Assembly: GCA_946965045.2 (NCBI GenBank)
Contig: OX337228.1
Span: 5,332,001-5,396,000, forward strand
From: Epithemia pelagica
Lineage: Eukaryota > Bacillariophyta > Bacillariophyceae > Surirellales > Surirellaceae
Length of the DNA: 64,000 bases
Reading direction: 5' to 3'
Below the pieces are notes generated by a model, which made no database searches, was not told where the DNA came from, and saw only the letters and a program-made list of their open reading frames with translations. Positions 9,055 through 21,200 of this stretch are shown here, piece by piece. Numbering within the stretch: the first letter of the stretch is position 1; each line of letters starts with the position of its first letter. Made by a program: the position numbers and the translations under genes.

Positions 9055-9753
9055 TCATCCATTGGGAAAACGCTCTCTCGTCTTACTCTGTCTTGAGAAA
9101 AACGCCCCCATTGCCATACTCGAAAGAAGCGTTGTCCACTCGTCATCAACTCCTCCACGTATTACTCGTGCTGATGTCCCAAATCCACCAACAACAGCAT
9201 TAACACCTCCCCAACTTCTGCCCCATCTCGCAGATCTCTGATGCATATACAATAGCCGTCCAGACGCAACCTGCATCAAACGAGATGATGGCTTGTCGTG
9301 AACACGCGATGCAAGCCCTGGAAGCCCTCTCAGAGTTCCCAACACGTATCCTCCGAAAAACCCAATGATGTAGTCAAAAACAACGACCACCGAAACCTCC
9401 ACAAAACCTGCAATAATCTTTCCCGTCAGAGATAAATCATTGTAGCCTACAGTTTGTTGATCGTTGATATTTTCTGGTGGTTCCGATTCTTTCGCCTGCT
9501 TCGACAAAGGAGTGGAAGACCTTGATCTTCTGCTTGCAAATTGAATCTCGCGCACTCCTATCGATCCTGAACCTCCATATCCACGAACTAAGTTACGGCC
9601 ATGTCCCAAATTCTGCTCTCTTATTCTTTGTCTTCGTGTATGACGAATACTGGCGGTGGCAGCAGTCGTCCGAAGCAGGGACGATGCATCTACCTTCAAA
9701 AGAAAAAGAATGCTGGTCAGCAAAATGAATGTAATACAAGGGGACGGGGTCAT
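9055..9753 (-). CDS. Tim17/Tim22/Tim23-like membrane protein with a signal peptide
   Basis: The best start is the ATG at 9751-9753, because it begins with MTPSPCITFILLTSILFLLK, a clean signal peptide; the frame is open for another 46 residues upstream, which look non-coding. The product is 232 residues. After a basic Ser/Arg region, the last 120 residues have glycine-rich hydrophobic segments: GFFGGYVLGTLRGLPGLAS, then WGRSWGGVNAVVGGFGTSAR, then a charged turn (VIRGGVDDEW) and a final segment SSMAMGAFFSR. This GxxxG pattern with a G-x-x-x-x-x-R/D turn is that of the Tim17 fold. With a signal peptide it may sit in a plastid membrane or ER-derived membrane rather than the mitochondrion. Convergent with the gene at 7757. 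Confidence 0.6.
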   Translation of the reverse strand: MTPSPCITFILLTSILFLLKVDASSLLRTTAATASIRHTRRQRIREQNLGHGRNLVRGYGGSGSIGVREIQFASRRSRSSTPLSKQAKESEPPENINDQQTVGYNDLSLTGKIIAGFVEVSVVVVFDYIIGFFGGYVLGTLRGLPGLASRVHDKPSSRLMQVASGRLLYMHQRSARWGRSWGGVNAVVGGFGTSARVIRGGVDDEWTTLLSSMAMGAFFSRQSKTRERFPNG

Positions 9754-10051
9754 ACTGTCTTCATTCCATTTCTCGCAGGTAGGGATTTTGTTTTTGGATT
9801 TCGGATTTCGGATTCGGATTTCGGATATCCGACACCATGGGGTCGCTTTACGCACGTCTCCTACACATTTCATGAGCGCCAGCCGTCCCAAGATCTATAA
9901 GAAGCGTCGGCATTCGCGTCAAGACTGATGCACATGCTTGCGCGTCTTCTTTACATAGAGTCTTCCAAAGTTGAGACGCGAGCATGTCATTAGATTTTTT
10001 ATGCGATAGACATAGACCCCCTCCGTCGTTCAATCACTGCAAAGCAGAACG

Positions 10052-10905
10052 ATGGCGGCGCAAGACGCTTCACCAAACGAGGCGAAGGACCCAACTGTTG
10101 CAGAGCCCCCTCCTCCGTTGACACAGAAAGAGAAAGTTGCGATGTTAGCTGACGAAGATCCGCTTCTTATATCACAATCTCTGACCTACGTGACTGACGA
10201 TGGCGAAATTCTTTACAGCTTTCAATCAGCTCCTTTTTCGACAGGTGAGCATTGCTCCGTCCATCACTGTGATGATTTGCTCAAGTAGTCTAATTCATCT
10301 TTATATTCTTTCTTCTGTCAGGCTTTAAGATTCAATGTTTTCTGCTCGAAGTTATATTTATTGTATTAATGATAGCAGCTGTTCCAATCGGTGCGCACAG
10401 CACTGTCGTGGCTGTATCCGTCGCTAACTTGGTTTTATTGGCTTGGTTCTGGTACAACTATGTGCGAAGCGTGGAGGTAACAAATGATGGAACTCTTCGT
10501 TTCTGGATCGGTAATATCGAGGTAGATGTACCGTTTGACAAGATTGTGAGCGTTCGGAGAGTCGCCACCTCAATGCCTTGCAGCATCTTTGTCACTTCCC
10601 AACCATATCGAGGCTTCCTCAGTAATCCTACAGACGGGGTGGCGATCGTCACAACGGTCCCTAGTACACCGTTCTGGTTGTGGCCACGGTCGGCAGGAAA
10701 ACCTGATCGATCATGCTGCTTCGGGATGCTATCGTGTCCTCGTTTGACCGTTGTTTTCTCTCCAGCTGGGGGTGGACTTTCCTTTATCCGTGACGTGGAA
10801 ACAGAAATGCGAAATTTTACGAGCGGCGACAGAACTTCAAGCGCGATGAGAAACCATACCACGGCTGTTCCAAAGGCGAACAATCCTGACTATTTAGATG
10901 TGTAA
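10052..10905 (+). CDS. Two-exon membrane protein of unknown function
   Basis: Exons 10052-10244 and 10322-10905 (intron GTGAGC...TCAG, 77 nt) give 258 residues. The junction keeps the frame (Gly codon split) and joins a soluble N-terminus to a hydrophobic hairpin. Residues 1-65 are acidic and Pro-rich. Two adjoining hydrophobic segments lie at about 66-112 (FLLEVIFIVLMIAAVPIG and VVAVSVANLVLLAWFWY). The C-terminal part (VEVTNDGTLRFWIGNIEVDVPFDKIVSVRRV...) looks like a beta-rich domain of the PH-like or bPH kind facing the cytosol, followed by a polar tail. I do not recognise a named family; such proteins are common in stramenopile gene sets as predicted proteins. Confidence 0.75.
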
Positions 10906-11395
10906 TGCGTTCAATTTTCTTCGAATTTCTAAATGAACGTCGTGCCATAGAAAGATACTTTTTGATTGCAGGCACGTCCAAATGGTAATTAAGTTTGGGA
11001 CTTGCCATTGATTGTGGACTTTTCAAGTTGCAATACCGTGGTTCTTGTTCAGAGAATGAATGTACTCCTCTCTAGAGGAGTGCAGAGGACGGACAAATCC
11101 CATCAAATAGTGCTCTCGCTACCCGTCAGAAGATAGCTGTAGCTTTCGTAGCGCCAGCCGATCCCTTTATCACGCGAACCGAGCGCCAGAAGCTCTTCGC
11201 CGTCACACACAATCCAAACCGAATTCGTTTACGATCACGCATTTGAAAAATTGGGCAACACATGAAATCCTTGCTTTACTCGCCTTCTTCGAGGACAGAA
11301 TGGCTTTGATCCAGCTACAACATCGATGCGTACCACAAAACTCGACTTTGAAGGCATCCTTAACTGAATAGAGTCTTTTATGATACATCGATGAA
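10906..11395. other. Intergenic, about 490 bp
   Basis: No gene is seen. A partial palindrome ACTCCTCTCTAGAGGAGTG is at about 11062-11080. The rest is the promoter side of the WD40 gene. Confidence 0.4.
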
Positions 11396-14383
11396 ATGGG
11401 AAATTATTGTGCAACGTCCTTCAAACATCATCAACACATTCGCGTCAGAGATGGCGGTCCATACAAGTTCAATAAGCGCAAGTACAAATCAAAAGGGCTC
11501 AAGTTCGACGAGAATGTTTTTGATGTCCAAGATGAAAAGGTCCAAGGAAGTCCATTGAACGGGAGGATCTCCACGAATGCTGAAGAAGACGACGCCGATC
11601 GCACTTTGCCCTTGACACCATCAGAATCAATGATCTCAATGTCCTCCACCACATCTTGGGCAAACTCAGAGGGATACTCATCATCTTTGAAGGGAGTCGA
11701 TGATTCAGGTGGCGCAGACAAACCGTGCATGTCGGCATGTAGTAGCAAGAATGACTCGCCTTCCACATGTGCCGCTTCTTCTTCAACGTGTTCACAACGG
11801 AGCAAGAAGCCAGGACGGGCGCTCGAACAGCGATTGAAAAGGGCTCACTATATGAAGATGATTATGAAACTTCCCATGGAGGATCTTAGTTCAGACTTCT
11901 TCGGACTGTCATCATTGTCGAAAAGCAGGAACGATGGTATCGAAACGCCAAGAACATTTGACTTTGCAGGGGGGAATAAATTGTCCAACACTGACTTTGA
12001 AGCAAATCTTCTGGATGGGATGATCTGGGCTGAAATCGATGCAGGATCCCAAGTTCTAGCAATGGTTCTTTCCCAACCAGATCGGACGATCGATCACAAT
12101 GCAACTCCTCTTCTGTTAGCCCTTGGTACCTCTGAAGGCAACATAAAAGTCACAGAGATTCTTAATTATGACAACGGACCAAGACTGGGAGTCACAATGA
12201 ATGTCCAACGTAAATGGAGGATCCGAGCGATTGATTTCTTGCCCGGTGGAGGAAGTTGTTTTGCATGCGGAGGAGATGAAGGTGTTTGTGCACTCATACG
12301 ATTACATGAGAACGGTTCCGTCAAGGTGCTTTCCGAAATAAAACGACTTGATCGCATTTACGCGGCCAAGTTTAGTCCAGACGCCCAGTATTTGGCAATC
12401 GGTGGATACGACGAAGCTGTTGCAATTGCCGACGTAACTTCTCTCACGGCACCTCGAATCGTCGCTGAGATTCGTTGCCTTGGTTTGATCTCGACTTTGG
12501 CGTGGAGTTCCGACTGTCAATTTCTGGCGATTGGAGGTTCTGACAAAGTTTGCTCCGTGGTGTCACAAAGCAGCGGATGGCGCGTGGTTCACGAGATTCG
12601 ACGTCCGGCAGCAATATCTTCTGTCCAGTGGCATCCACAAAAAAAGAGTGGCATGTATCGCTTGGCCATTGGATCGAGCGACATTTTCGTCGTCGAAAAG
12701 AATTTTATGGAATGCCACTCACCGGTTTCTAACGACTACGTCGATTTGACCTTCATCCCTTCACCATCGCGAAAGGCACGCAACGGACGCATCCATGACT
12801 TGTGTTGGTCACCCGACGACATTGGTCTCATGGTTGTTTGTGATAGTAATCGTGATGCAGTCCTGATAGAGACAACAACATTTTCAACCATCCAGGAAAT
12901 TAGTCAAAGCGAAAAAGTCAATTGTGTGCTTTGGGGGGCTGGATTTGTGGCAACCAGAACCGATGAAATCCCGCAAAGTTGCATCGCCATAGGAGGTGAT
13001 GATGGAAAGGTCGTCATCCTGAAAGCTCAGGCCCCTCAGGTTCAAGGAATGAAAGACAACAATGCACTTTCAGACAACATTTCACGACATGTCCCTTCAA
13101 TCGAATGGACTCTCCAAGACGATCCATTCGATGAAATCGTAAAAACACCCCATAACTTCTTCGAAAAAATAGAGCACGATGAATGGGCAACGAGCGAGCA
13201 TGATTTTTGCCATGGCCAAGGTAGCACTTGTTCTATCGTCTCCTCTGCTTCGTTTCCCGAGAAGTGCCAGGATTTTCAAGCTGTTCGTTCTATTGAGTTT
13301 TCCAGGGGAGACAAAGACCAACCTTCCAAGTTCTTCGCATCCGCATCATCCGATGGGTTTGTTACTGTCAGAGCTGTCGATGATTTCAAGGTCTTGTGCC
13401 AGTTGGAGTTTCTGGATCCCATCACATGCATTGCATTCACAAATGGAAGCAAATTCATGGCTTGCGGCTCAAATGACGGCAAAGTTCGTGTTGTGGCTAC
13501 AGAGCCTGTATGGACAATGGTCACGGTGATTGATGTCATGACTCCCGTAGTGGAGTTGATGTTTTCGAAGAACAATGAGCGATTGGCAATCCTTGGCCAT
13601 AACGGGGTACTGAGCCTTGCCGATCCACAAGCACAGTTCTCAAAGACGGGTGTATTGGAAGAGAACTCGATGATATCTGTAATTGATTGGAGTTGGAAGC
13701 ACTTGGCAACAGGACGGGATGATGGCACTGTCAGCATTTACAAGGTGGATACGGTTTGTCGAAACTCAGATTCATTTTCACTCGAACAGACACTTTCGAG
13801 TTCTTGCCCTGTTCGCGCTTTGTCGTTTGAGCCAAATGCTAGGCACTTGGTGGTGGGTGGTGATGACGGTGTACTGTCTGTGTTCAGTTCTGCTGGTGAC
13901 TGGGCCATGGTTCATCGCATTTGTTTTGACTTTGGCATATCCAGCCTCAAATGGAGTCCGTCCTGTCGGCACTTGGTCGTTGCGGGAGCGTCGCAAAATC
14001 AACTGAAAGTATATGACACAGCGTTTTGGGCAAATGTGGATGAAGTCGAAAGAGCCTTTTTCATCTCGGACAAATCTCGTCTTCGTGATGAGACAATCGA
14101 GGAGGACAACGATCAATCTGAATCTCGAAAACGACGAAAGAACCAAAAGGCACTGCTTTCGCTGAGTCAGGATGGCAAGCTACTGGGCTATGCTGACCAG
14201 AACAATGGTTTCCGTCTCATCAACACTCTTTCTTGGGACGTGGCGTATGATATCAACCATCCATCAAGTAGAGCGTCCAGCGACAAGATAACATCCTCGA
14301 CCTTTGTTGACTGGGATGTCTCGTATCTCACATGCCACCCGGACAACTCTGAGAAATCTCAACGTCGCCTCAGACTTCAGTGA
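11396..14383 (+). CDS. WD40-repeat protein with a possible acylated N-terminus
   Basis: 995 residues in one exon. The N-terminus MGNYCATS fits N-myristoylation at Gly2 with palmitoylation at Cys5, which would tether it to membranes. Residues 20-200 are polar and Ser-rich. From about residue 210 to 900 it is built of WD40-type blades, seen in phrases such as RIYAAKFSPDAQYLAIGGYD, LISTLAWSSDCQFLAIGGSD, ITCIAFTNGSKFMACGSNDG and VRALSFEPNARHLVVGGDDG. This suggests one large or two propellers. The last 90 residues are basic and charged. Such proteins act as scaffolds, and no catalytic domain is present. Homology to a named protein is not clear. The gene stands alone, followed by a small membrane-protein gene on the same strand. 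Confidence 0.85.
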   Translation: MGNYCATSFKHHQHIRVRDGGPYKFNKRKYKSKGLKFDENVFDVQDEKVQGSPLNGRISTNAEEDDADRTLPLTPSESMISMSSTTSWANSEGYSSSLKGVDDSGGADKPCMSACSSKNDSPSTCAASSSTCSQRSKKPGRALEQRLKRAHYMKMIMKLPMEDLSSDFFGLSSLSKSRNDGIETPRTFDFAGGNKLSNTDFEANLLDGMIWAEIDAGSQVLAMVLSQPDRTIDHNATPLLLALGTSEGNIKVTEILNYDNGPRLGVTMNVQRKWRIRAIDFLPGGGSCFACGGDEGVCALIRLHENGSVKVLSEIKRLDRIYAAKFSPDAQYLAIGGYDEAVAIADVTSLTAPRIVAEIRCLGLISTLAWSSDCQFLAIGGSDKVCSVVSQSSGWRVVHEIRRPAAISSVQWHPQKKSGMYRLAIGSSDIFVVEKNFMECHSPVSNDYVDLTFIPSPSRKARNGRIHDLCWSPDDIGLMVVCDSNRDAVLIETTTFSTIQEISQSEKVNCVLWGAGFVATRTDEIPQSCIAIGGDDGKVVILKAQAPQVQGMKDNNALSDNISRHVPSIEWTLQDDPFDEIVKTPHNFFEKIEHDEWATSEHDFCHGQGSTCSIVSSASFPEKCQDFQAVRSIEFSRGDKDQPSKFFASASSDGFVTVRAVDDFKVLCQLEFLDPITCIAFTNGSKFMACGSNDGKVRVVATEPVWTMVTVIDVMTPVVELMFSKNNERLAILGHNGVLSLADPQAQFSKTGVLEENSMISVIDWSWKHLATGRDDGTVSIYKVDTVCRNSDSFSLEQTLSSSCPVRALSFEPNARHLVVGGDDGVLSVFSSAGDWAMVHRICFDFGISSLKWSPSCRHLVVAGASQNQLKVYDTAFWANVDEVERAFFISDKSRLRDETIEEDNDQSESRKRRKNQKALLSLSQDGKLLGYADQNNGFRLINTLSWDVAYDINHPSSRASSDKITSSTFVDWDVSYLTCHPDNSEKSQRRLRLQ

Positions 14384-14686
14384 TGCACGTTGAGCGAACA
14401 ATGAGCTGATCTCTTCGGATTGGATTCTATCTAAAAATTAAAAATATCCTTACTTTCTCTCAAATTAGGTAGATCGGTCGGCGTGCGGTTGGGGGAGAGT
14501 GTGTCCGTTGGGGGACTCAGTTTCAGTCCTACAACAAAAATGATGAGTGTCGAGGTCGAGTGGCCATGACTTTGAACCAATGCGCTCTTTCGTTCCACCA
14601 CAATTTCACGTGTTCCTGTTTCCTGTAATTGAATTCTCAAACCTCCACAGAGCAGAGAAACAATCTTGATAAGATAATATTCGATC

Positions 14687-15002
14687 ATGGCCAACCGGGG
14701 AATGGAATGTTTTTGTATGGCAATAGTATGGATTGTCCTTCTTGTCGTAATTGTTTGGCCGATAGCCATGGTTACTGCCTTTGTTTGGGTACTATTGCAG
14801 GTAGGAGAGAACCTATCGCAATTTGTTGGTGCATATCTTTCAACTGAATTCTCACGGATTGTATGGTTTGTCACAACAGCCTTTTGAAACCTGTGCCAAA
14901 TGCTGTCGGTCCTTGCTTAACTTTATGGAACGACTGGTCACATGGCCACGCGATGTGGGCAAAGCTATATTTAACGGCTCAACATCGTGCCCTCGCCCAT
15001 AG
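14687..15002 (+). CDS. Small two-exon membrane protein, 78 residues
   Basis: Exon 1 is 14687-14800 and exon 2 is 14880-15002, with a 79-nt intron (GTAGGA...ACAACAG). The product has one long hydrophobic segment (CMAIVWIVLLVVIVWPIAMV, about residues 10-38) ending in WVLLQ, and exon 2 continues directly with PFETCAKCCRSLLNFMERLV and TWPRDVGKAIFNGSTSCPRP. The spliced pattern (VW-I-LL...WP-A ... LLQPFE-C ... WP-x-x-x-G-x-A-I ... S-C-P) is like a family of tiny proteins I recall from animals and protists with a hydrophobic stretch, LxPFE, and a terminal CPxP. Without splicing the conserved half is lost. Function unknown; the Cys cluster could be palmitoylated. The intron call rests on frame, splice sites and motif continuity. 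Confidence 0.7.
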
Positions 15003-15258
15003 AGTATTGCATCTGCCCTCGTCTTCAAACATACTAGATCGACTTAAAGTTGACTGTGCAGTGAGGCTTCATGGTCGATTCAGAGGCAGAAGCGAGGAGT
15101 CCTCGCCAAAGACTACATCTGAGAAAAGATTCATAGATAAATTCACATTCCATCTATAGGAGTATTACTCTCTGAACAGCTAAGTATGGCATTGGGAAGT
15201 GTTCGAACTATTATATCATTCCAAACTCTTCGTACGACGTAGGGAAGTGTTCGGATGC

Positions 15259-18200
15259 TCAGATCATTCCAAACTCTTCACCAGCCAGAAACGATTCGTC
15301 CGATTCGGAAGCATTGGACGGTGTGTTCGGTTTGTCACGTTGGTAGCGGTTCATAACTACCATCCGACCGTGTCTCGGGCTGGGACTTGACGGCTTTTCT
15401 TTCGCAACGGAGGCTTTGGCTGCTGCGTTAAGAGACTTCTGGTAAGGTGAAGGGGACCCTTTCGCAACCTGAGGTGATCGCCCCATGCTTGTCTTTCGAG
15501 GAGGATGCCCATGCACAGAAGGAGACGAGGCAGAAGGAGCAGAGCTGTGTCTCTTTAGGCTGCTTGCTGAAGGTTTTCCTCGTTGTTGCGGCGAAGCCTC
15601 TTCAGTATCCTCTTCACCGGCAAAGAAATGAGGTGCCTTTGTGTTGGAGCTCGGTTCCGATCTTGGTGTGCCCGACTTGAGCCCGTACATGTTCATATAT
15701 TTACTAATGTTGTCACTCGTTCTGGATGAGCCAGAGCGTGCACTGAACACTGGGGTTGCAAGCCCAAGCTTCTGCTTCGGGCTCGGAGATGACATGGGTG
15801 AATCGTCACTGTATTCACTCCTCGAAAAGGCAAGAGAGTCCACCCCAATACTGGGACTAGGTGGAGTAGGCGGGACCACACTGGTTGTAATAGGCTGAGG
15901 CTTCTTAGCTCCACGGATGGACGGAATGCTTTTGGTATCAGCAATCAATAAACCGCCGTGACTTGGGTTGTTGCCCACATCACTTTGTTCATGACGCATG
16001 ACCATTTCGATCGTGGGTGACGAAGATTCATGACGAACGGTGGGGCTTTGAAGTTCGAAACCGCTCTTGGCCGATTGCGGGAAGGTACTTTTCCGTGTGC
16101 CACCAGAAAAGGAACTTTCAGGAGACGTTGCAGTGGACTGAGAGGCCGAGTATGCAAGCATATCATCCTGACCATCGAGCCATACCCTTTCGAGTACTTT
16201 GTCATCTTTCATTTTCCTTTGTCGACGCTTCTCGCGTTTTTCCTGTTTCCTCTTTTCTTGACGACGAATCTCTTTCTCCACTTCTCGCTTCACCATGATG
16301 AAGAAACGCTCTATAACAAGGGCAGCTTCTTTCTCTTTTTGGCATTCAATGACAACACTCCACCAAAACTGGATACGCTCAGCAGACAAACGTTCCCGCA
16401 TCTCATTGGCCCTTGACGCTGCGAAGGCCTGTTCAATCATTACTTCGTGAACCACATTCCGGGCAAGATATCGACGAGCTGCAGCTTGAATAAGAATGCA
16501 GCATCCCAGTTTGAACTGCTGGTTCTTCCGAGCCATAACGCCACGAGCAAGCGCCTGTAGCTTCGTCGCCTCAAACTGCATAATGATGTAACGCGAAAAT
16601 GTGATAAAGCCTCTCCAAGCCGATTGTATTGTTGTCGCTGCTGAGTCCTCTTCATACTTCTGGATCTCTCGGTGATGCACAACGAAGTGCGACAAATATC
16701 TCCGAGCGACCGACTGAACTCTGATGATGTCAGCCAAATCCTTGACGAAATTGAACTGGGCATTGTGGGATCTCCAAACTGTTTGGATCTTCGTTGCGGC
16801 GTTGCCCACTCGCCTGCGGTTTGCTTCTTGGATTGCCAGCCATCGACGTGCGATTCGCTGTACCAGAAGAATGTCCACTAGACAGAAGATGTAATCGGTG
16901 TATCCCTGGAATCCCCTCCATGCCGCCTGGATCTTAGAAGCCGCGGTTCGTTTCTTATATTTGGTGAAAGCGACAAAACCCCGACAAAGTGCTTGGATTT
17001 TTCGGGTCGCTCGGTACTTTTCGTAGTTATCCATAGCTTGATGACCTCGCCACATTTTCTGAATTTCAGCTGCTGACGAATGCATGAGCGCATCCTTTCG
17101 ACGTGCAGCAATTTTCCGGCCAAGCCAAGTGCGCACAACGCTCTGCACCATAATAATATCGACAACGGCAGCCTTATAACGCGTCGAAGCAATGTATTTT
17201 CTCCATATAGTCTGAACTCGGATCGCTGCAGTTCGCTTTTCGTGGAACAGATCTTTCTGCACTTTGGCACGGTGCGTCTTCTGCAAAATAATCGCACCAT
17301 GACGTTTGTCTGAGTAGCTCGAGTGTGCAAAGAATCCTCTGGCCAGAGACTGGATAATGATAGCAGCGTAAACAGTATCAAACGCCCATGCAGAGGCTAG
17401 ATGGCCCCTCACGATGCGTTGTATCGTGACGGCTGCATTTCGTGACGCCTCGAGTTGCTTTTGTGCACAGTACCCTCGACCAATCCTTTGTATCGTAACA
17501 GTTGCAAGAGTGCAGGCCATGAGATGGGCTTCTGCTCTCCATCGTCTCATAAACGACTGAATTTCTATTAGTGCCCACATTCTGTCGACAGCATGCTTCT
17601 GTGCAAGATATCGACGTGCACAAGCTTGAATTGGAATTGAAGCTTTGGAGAGAAGACGTCTACCAGCACGCTGAATTGGGTCGAGAGGCTCAGGTTCTTC
17701 AGGAGCCGGCAATTCAGGGGCTCGAGGTTTTGCCGACTTACTCGGAACCACTCGTTGGCTTCTACCCGAGATGATATCCATCTCACGCCTGTATCGAAAA
17801 GCCGCAAAACCCATGCTGACCACTTCCCTGTCAATTTCAATGTTTCGATTCATTGGAGTCTTAACAACAGCAGGCTGTGTAATGACTTTATCGGTGAACC
17901 GAACCTCTTTCTTGGAGATACTCAAACGGGATCTAGGCGTCGGCATCTTCGACGACAGCCTTCGTCCTTTGAATTTACCACTGTATGCACGAAAGAATTT
18001 TCTGGACTCGTCCTTACTTCCGGGGGTCGACATATCGGTTGCAACAGATGCAAAAGAATTTCGACCGCGGGCTTGCGAGGCAGGTGTAACGTCGTCATCC
18101 AAGCTTATTGTAGGCTTGTGCCATGCGTTTCGAGGAGATGGATCCCCGTTCAAAGTGTGCAAATACGCCACTGCCTTGGCGTTCATACGTGCCATAGAGG

Positions 18201-21200
18201 AAATCATCAGTTTCTTATTGGTGGTAAGGTCACCTTTGGCAGTCGGGCTTGTCATGGACTCATCACCTTTGGAAGACGCTGCGCTTGCCTCAGCATTCTC
18301 GTTTCTCTTTTGTAGTCTTCTTTGAAGAGGTGATTTTCTCGAAATGGGACTTCGAGTGTGAACGATCCTTTCACCTGTATCAGCATCGTACGTACTGTGC
18401 TCACCAGGTGAAGAAGCAGTGGCTGGGCTGAGAGGAGCCTTTGGCTTTGGAGAGGGGACGTATTCCGCCATCCGTGGCTCAGGTTCCGTTGGTTCTGTCA
18501 TTGTTAAATCACTTTCCTTTGGTGTAGACATGGTTTCACTCAACGTAGTCCTGGAGGCGTTTCTTCTGTACATGTTGTCCTCCGGGCGTGGCTTTTGACG
18601 GGTTCCTGCCATCGAGGGTGTTTTCCTCGAAACTTGCGTAGAACCATGATCCACCAAAGCGCTTTTCACTGGTTCTTCTCGGGAGGAGGATGCGGGTTGT
18701 GACCGATTTCGTGTTTCCTCCGAAGCCGCGGGGGTCAAGGGTGCACGAGGAGACCGACTCGTGAGTGGGGAGGGAAGTGGAGGTGGGATACGTCTCATCG
18801 GAGGCGGTGGCAGGACATTGTTTGGAACTGCCGGAACGGATAGTTCGGAAGAAGTCGGATGCACAGCTCCCACATGCCCGTCTCCAAACGACCCAGCAAT
18901 TGAGACATCTGTGGTGAAAACACCCATTTCGTCATCCCCGTCCCCGTCCGATTTCTTTTCTTCCGCACCATAGTTATCTTCATCGTCCGAGGAGTCAACA
19001 CTTGGTACAGAAGTCAAGTACAGTGGAGGGTCCGGTGCCAGATCCGTAAAGCCGTCAACCACTCCGACCGGACCGCGCTGCATTTTATGAAGGGGAGATT
19101 CCCCGACTGGATCGGGATAGGCGGTGCCATGAGGAGTTTCATCACCACGGGGTGACGGGTCGTGGAACTTGGCGTTGGATCGCTGCGTGGCGTTCTCTCC
19201 CAACGGATCGTCCGTGTGAGGTGGCGGTACCGTTGAATCGATAGTGTCCAATGTACTGACGCGAAGATTGGATCCATGAGAGTTCTTGGCATTTGACGCC
19301 GTATTCGCTTTGTTCTTGGGAGGTTTTCGTACTGTGACGTTGGTGGGCGTGGGCTCATTGACTCGTTTCGCGGCAGCAGCAGGAACTGTCGATCCAGGTT
19401 CTCCAGTCATTCGGAGACTTTCATTGGTAGGGGTGGGTTCTCCAGCTCGCATGCGAGTCGCATTGGTCGGTGTCGGTTCCGTAGGTGTCTTGCTCTGTGT
19501 TTTCCGAGGGATTGTAGGCGAGGGTTCGACTGCAGTCGGTTGAAAGAAGGGTTCTTCAAACGGGTCAATCGATGGTCGTTGCTCAATGTCATGAGGTTCG
19601 TCGAGGTCAAAATTGAAATAATGACCAACGGGTTCCGTGACGGCACTGTCATTTTTCGAAAAGGCCTCAAGGGGATCTCGAGACTTTCGACGATGTGAAT
19701 CGGAATGCAAGGTGGGGCCTGTCAAGGTGGACACATCGTCGTGTAAAAAGGAAATATCAGGACGACTTTTGTTGCTGGTAGGGGGTGACGCCAAGGGTGG
19801 TAAGCGTCCCTCGTCGTCATCATCGTCATCTTCTTCTTCATCCAAATCCACCGGAGCGTGTGCCGACTTGGGTGACTCGCTCACATTTTCCGCATAGGTT
19901 TCAGTGGCCTTTCGTGAGGAGACAGCTTTGGAAGGAGCCGCGGATGAGATGGTCGGTTCGTCTTCCTCTTCTCGTTGTTGTTGTTGCTGCTGCTGCTGTT
20001 GCTTCTTTTTGGCCGCTTGGGCCGTCGTGCCAACCGCGGGTACGGATTGTGTGGAAGAGGAGGTAGTACTCTTGTCATTCTTTTTCTTGTTTCGGCCACC
20101 GCCTCGTTTAAAGATTTTACCAAAAAAACCCTTCTTCTTCTTACCATTGGGAGCTTCGTTGGATTGTTCGTCACTGTTGACAATGACCACTCCGTTGGTA
20201 GTATTGCCAGGATTGACAGTAGTAGAAGAGACTTGTGGTTTGCTCCGAACCGTGGACGCCTGAGTTGGTTCGGCCTGCTGCACCAGCGTCTCGCCGCGAA
20301 CGGATGAGGATCGTGAGACCCCCGCGTTCCCGGACTGGTTCGCAACCACACCCGGTTTCGTGGCCCGGTTCTGGGGCACCAACTCGGTGTTTCGGCTTGG
20401 TACTTGTGGACGCCGATGGGGCACGGATGGTGTTTGGGACACCGAACGAGACATGGCCTCTTGCGACTGAGCATTGCTGTGTGGTTCCGTGGCAAGACTG
20501 GAGGCGGTAGGGGATGCGGCTGCCACTGCCGTTATCGGTTTGTGTGGCACACGAGATGGCAAGGATTCGGTTCGAGTAGTCGCCGCTCGAGTGATTTCTT
20601 CGTAATGCGCATGCGATGACGGTGTCGGCGTTTCTTCCACCACTATGGGTGGCACTGCAGTCGGTGTTCCCAAGGTGGCCCAGCGTCCTCCTTGATCTCG
20701 ACCGGTAGGCGGATCTACGCTCACCACGCTACTGACTTCACTGAGATGATCGGCTAAGGCCCGGTGGCGGCGACCTCGTGTCGAGACAGAGGATTTGGAC
20801 GAAAAGGATTCTTCCGTCTTGGCTGTGAGGGGAGATGAGGCAGTCTGTTTCATGGTCGGAGACGCCTCTTGAGGCGGCTTGAGTCTGGCCAGGCGCGATA
20901 CAGTAGGAGAGGGCTCGTTGCTGTGGTGATTGGTCGGAGAGGGTTCGGGCAATGAATATTGAGACGCAGCACTGGAACTCGCCGGAGGATTGCGATTACT
21001 CAAGGGAGAGGCCGAAGAGGGTGGATCGGCTGAATGAAAGGTGGCTGTCGAGGAAATGGTAGGTTGAAGGACGGCATCTCGAGCCATTCGTGACCTGGAT
21101 CTCGACCTGGACCGCGACAAACGTTGCTGTTGTCGTTGCGGTGGTGGTGGTGGAGGAGGAGGTGGTGGCGGCGCTACAGATGACATGGAGAATTCTGATT

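Noticed and set aside
8712-9203. Plus frame of 163 codons overlapping the Tim17-like gene
   Set aside because: No recognisable features, and the opposite strand carries a better supported gene over its second half.
9754-9891. Longer N-terminus for the Tim17-like protein
   Set aside because: The extra 46 residues have repeated FGFRIRISDI-type reads from a simple repeat (CGGATTTCGGATTCGG) and would bury the signal peptide.
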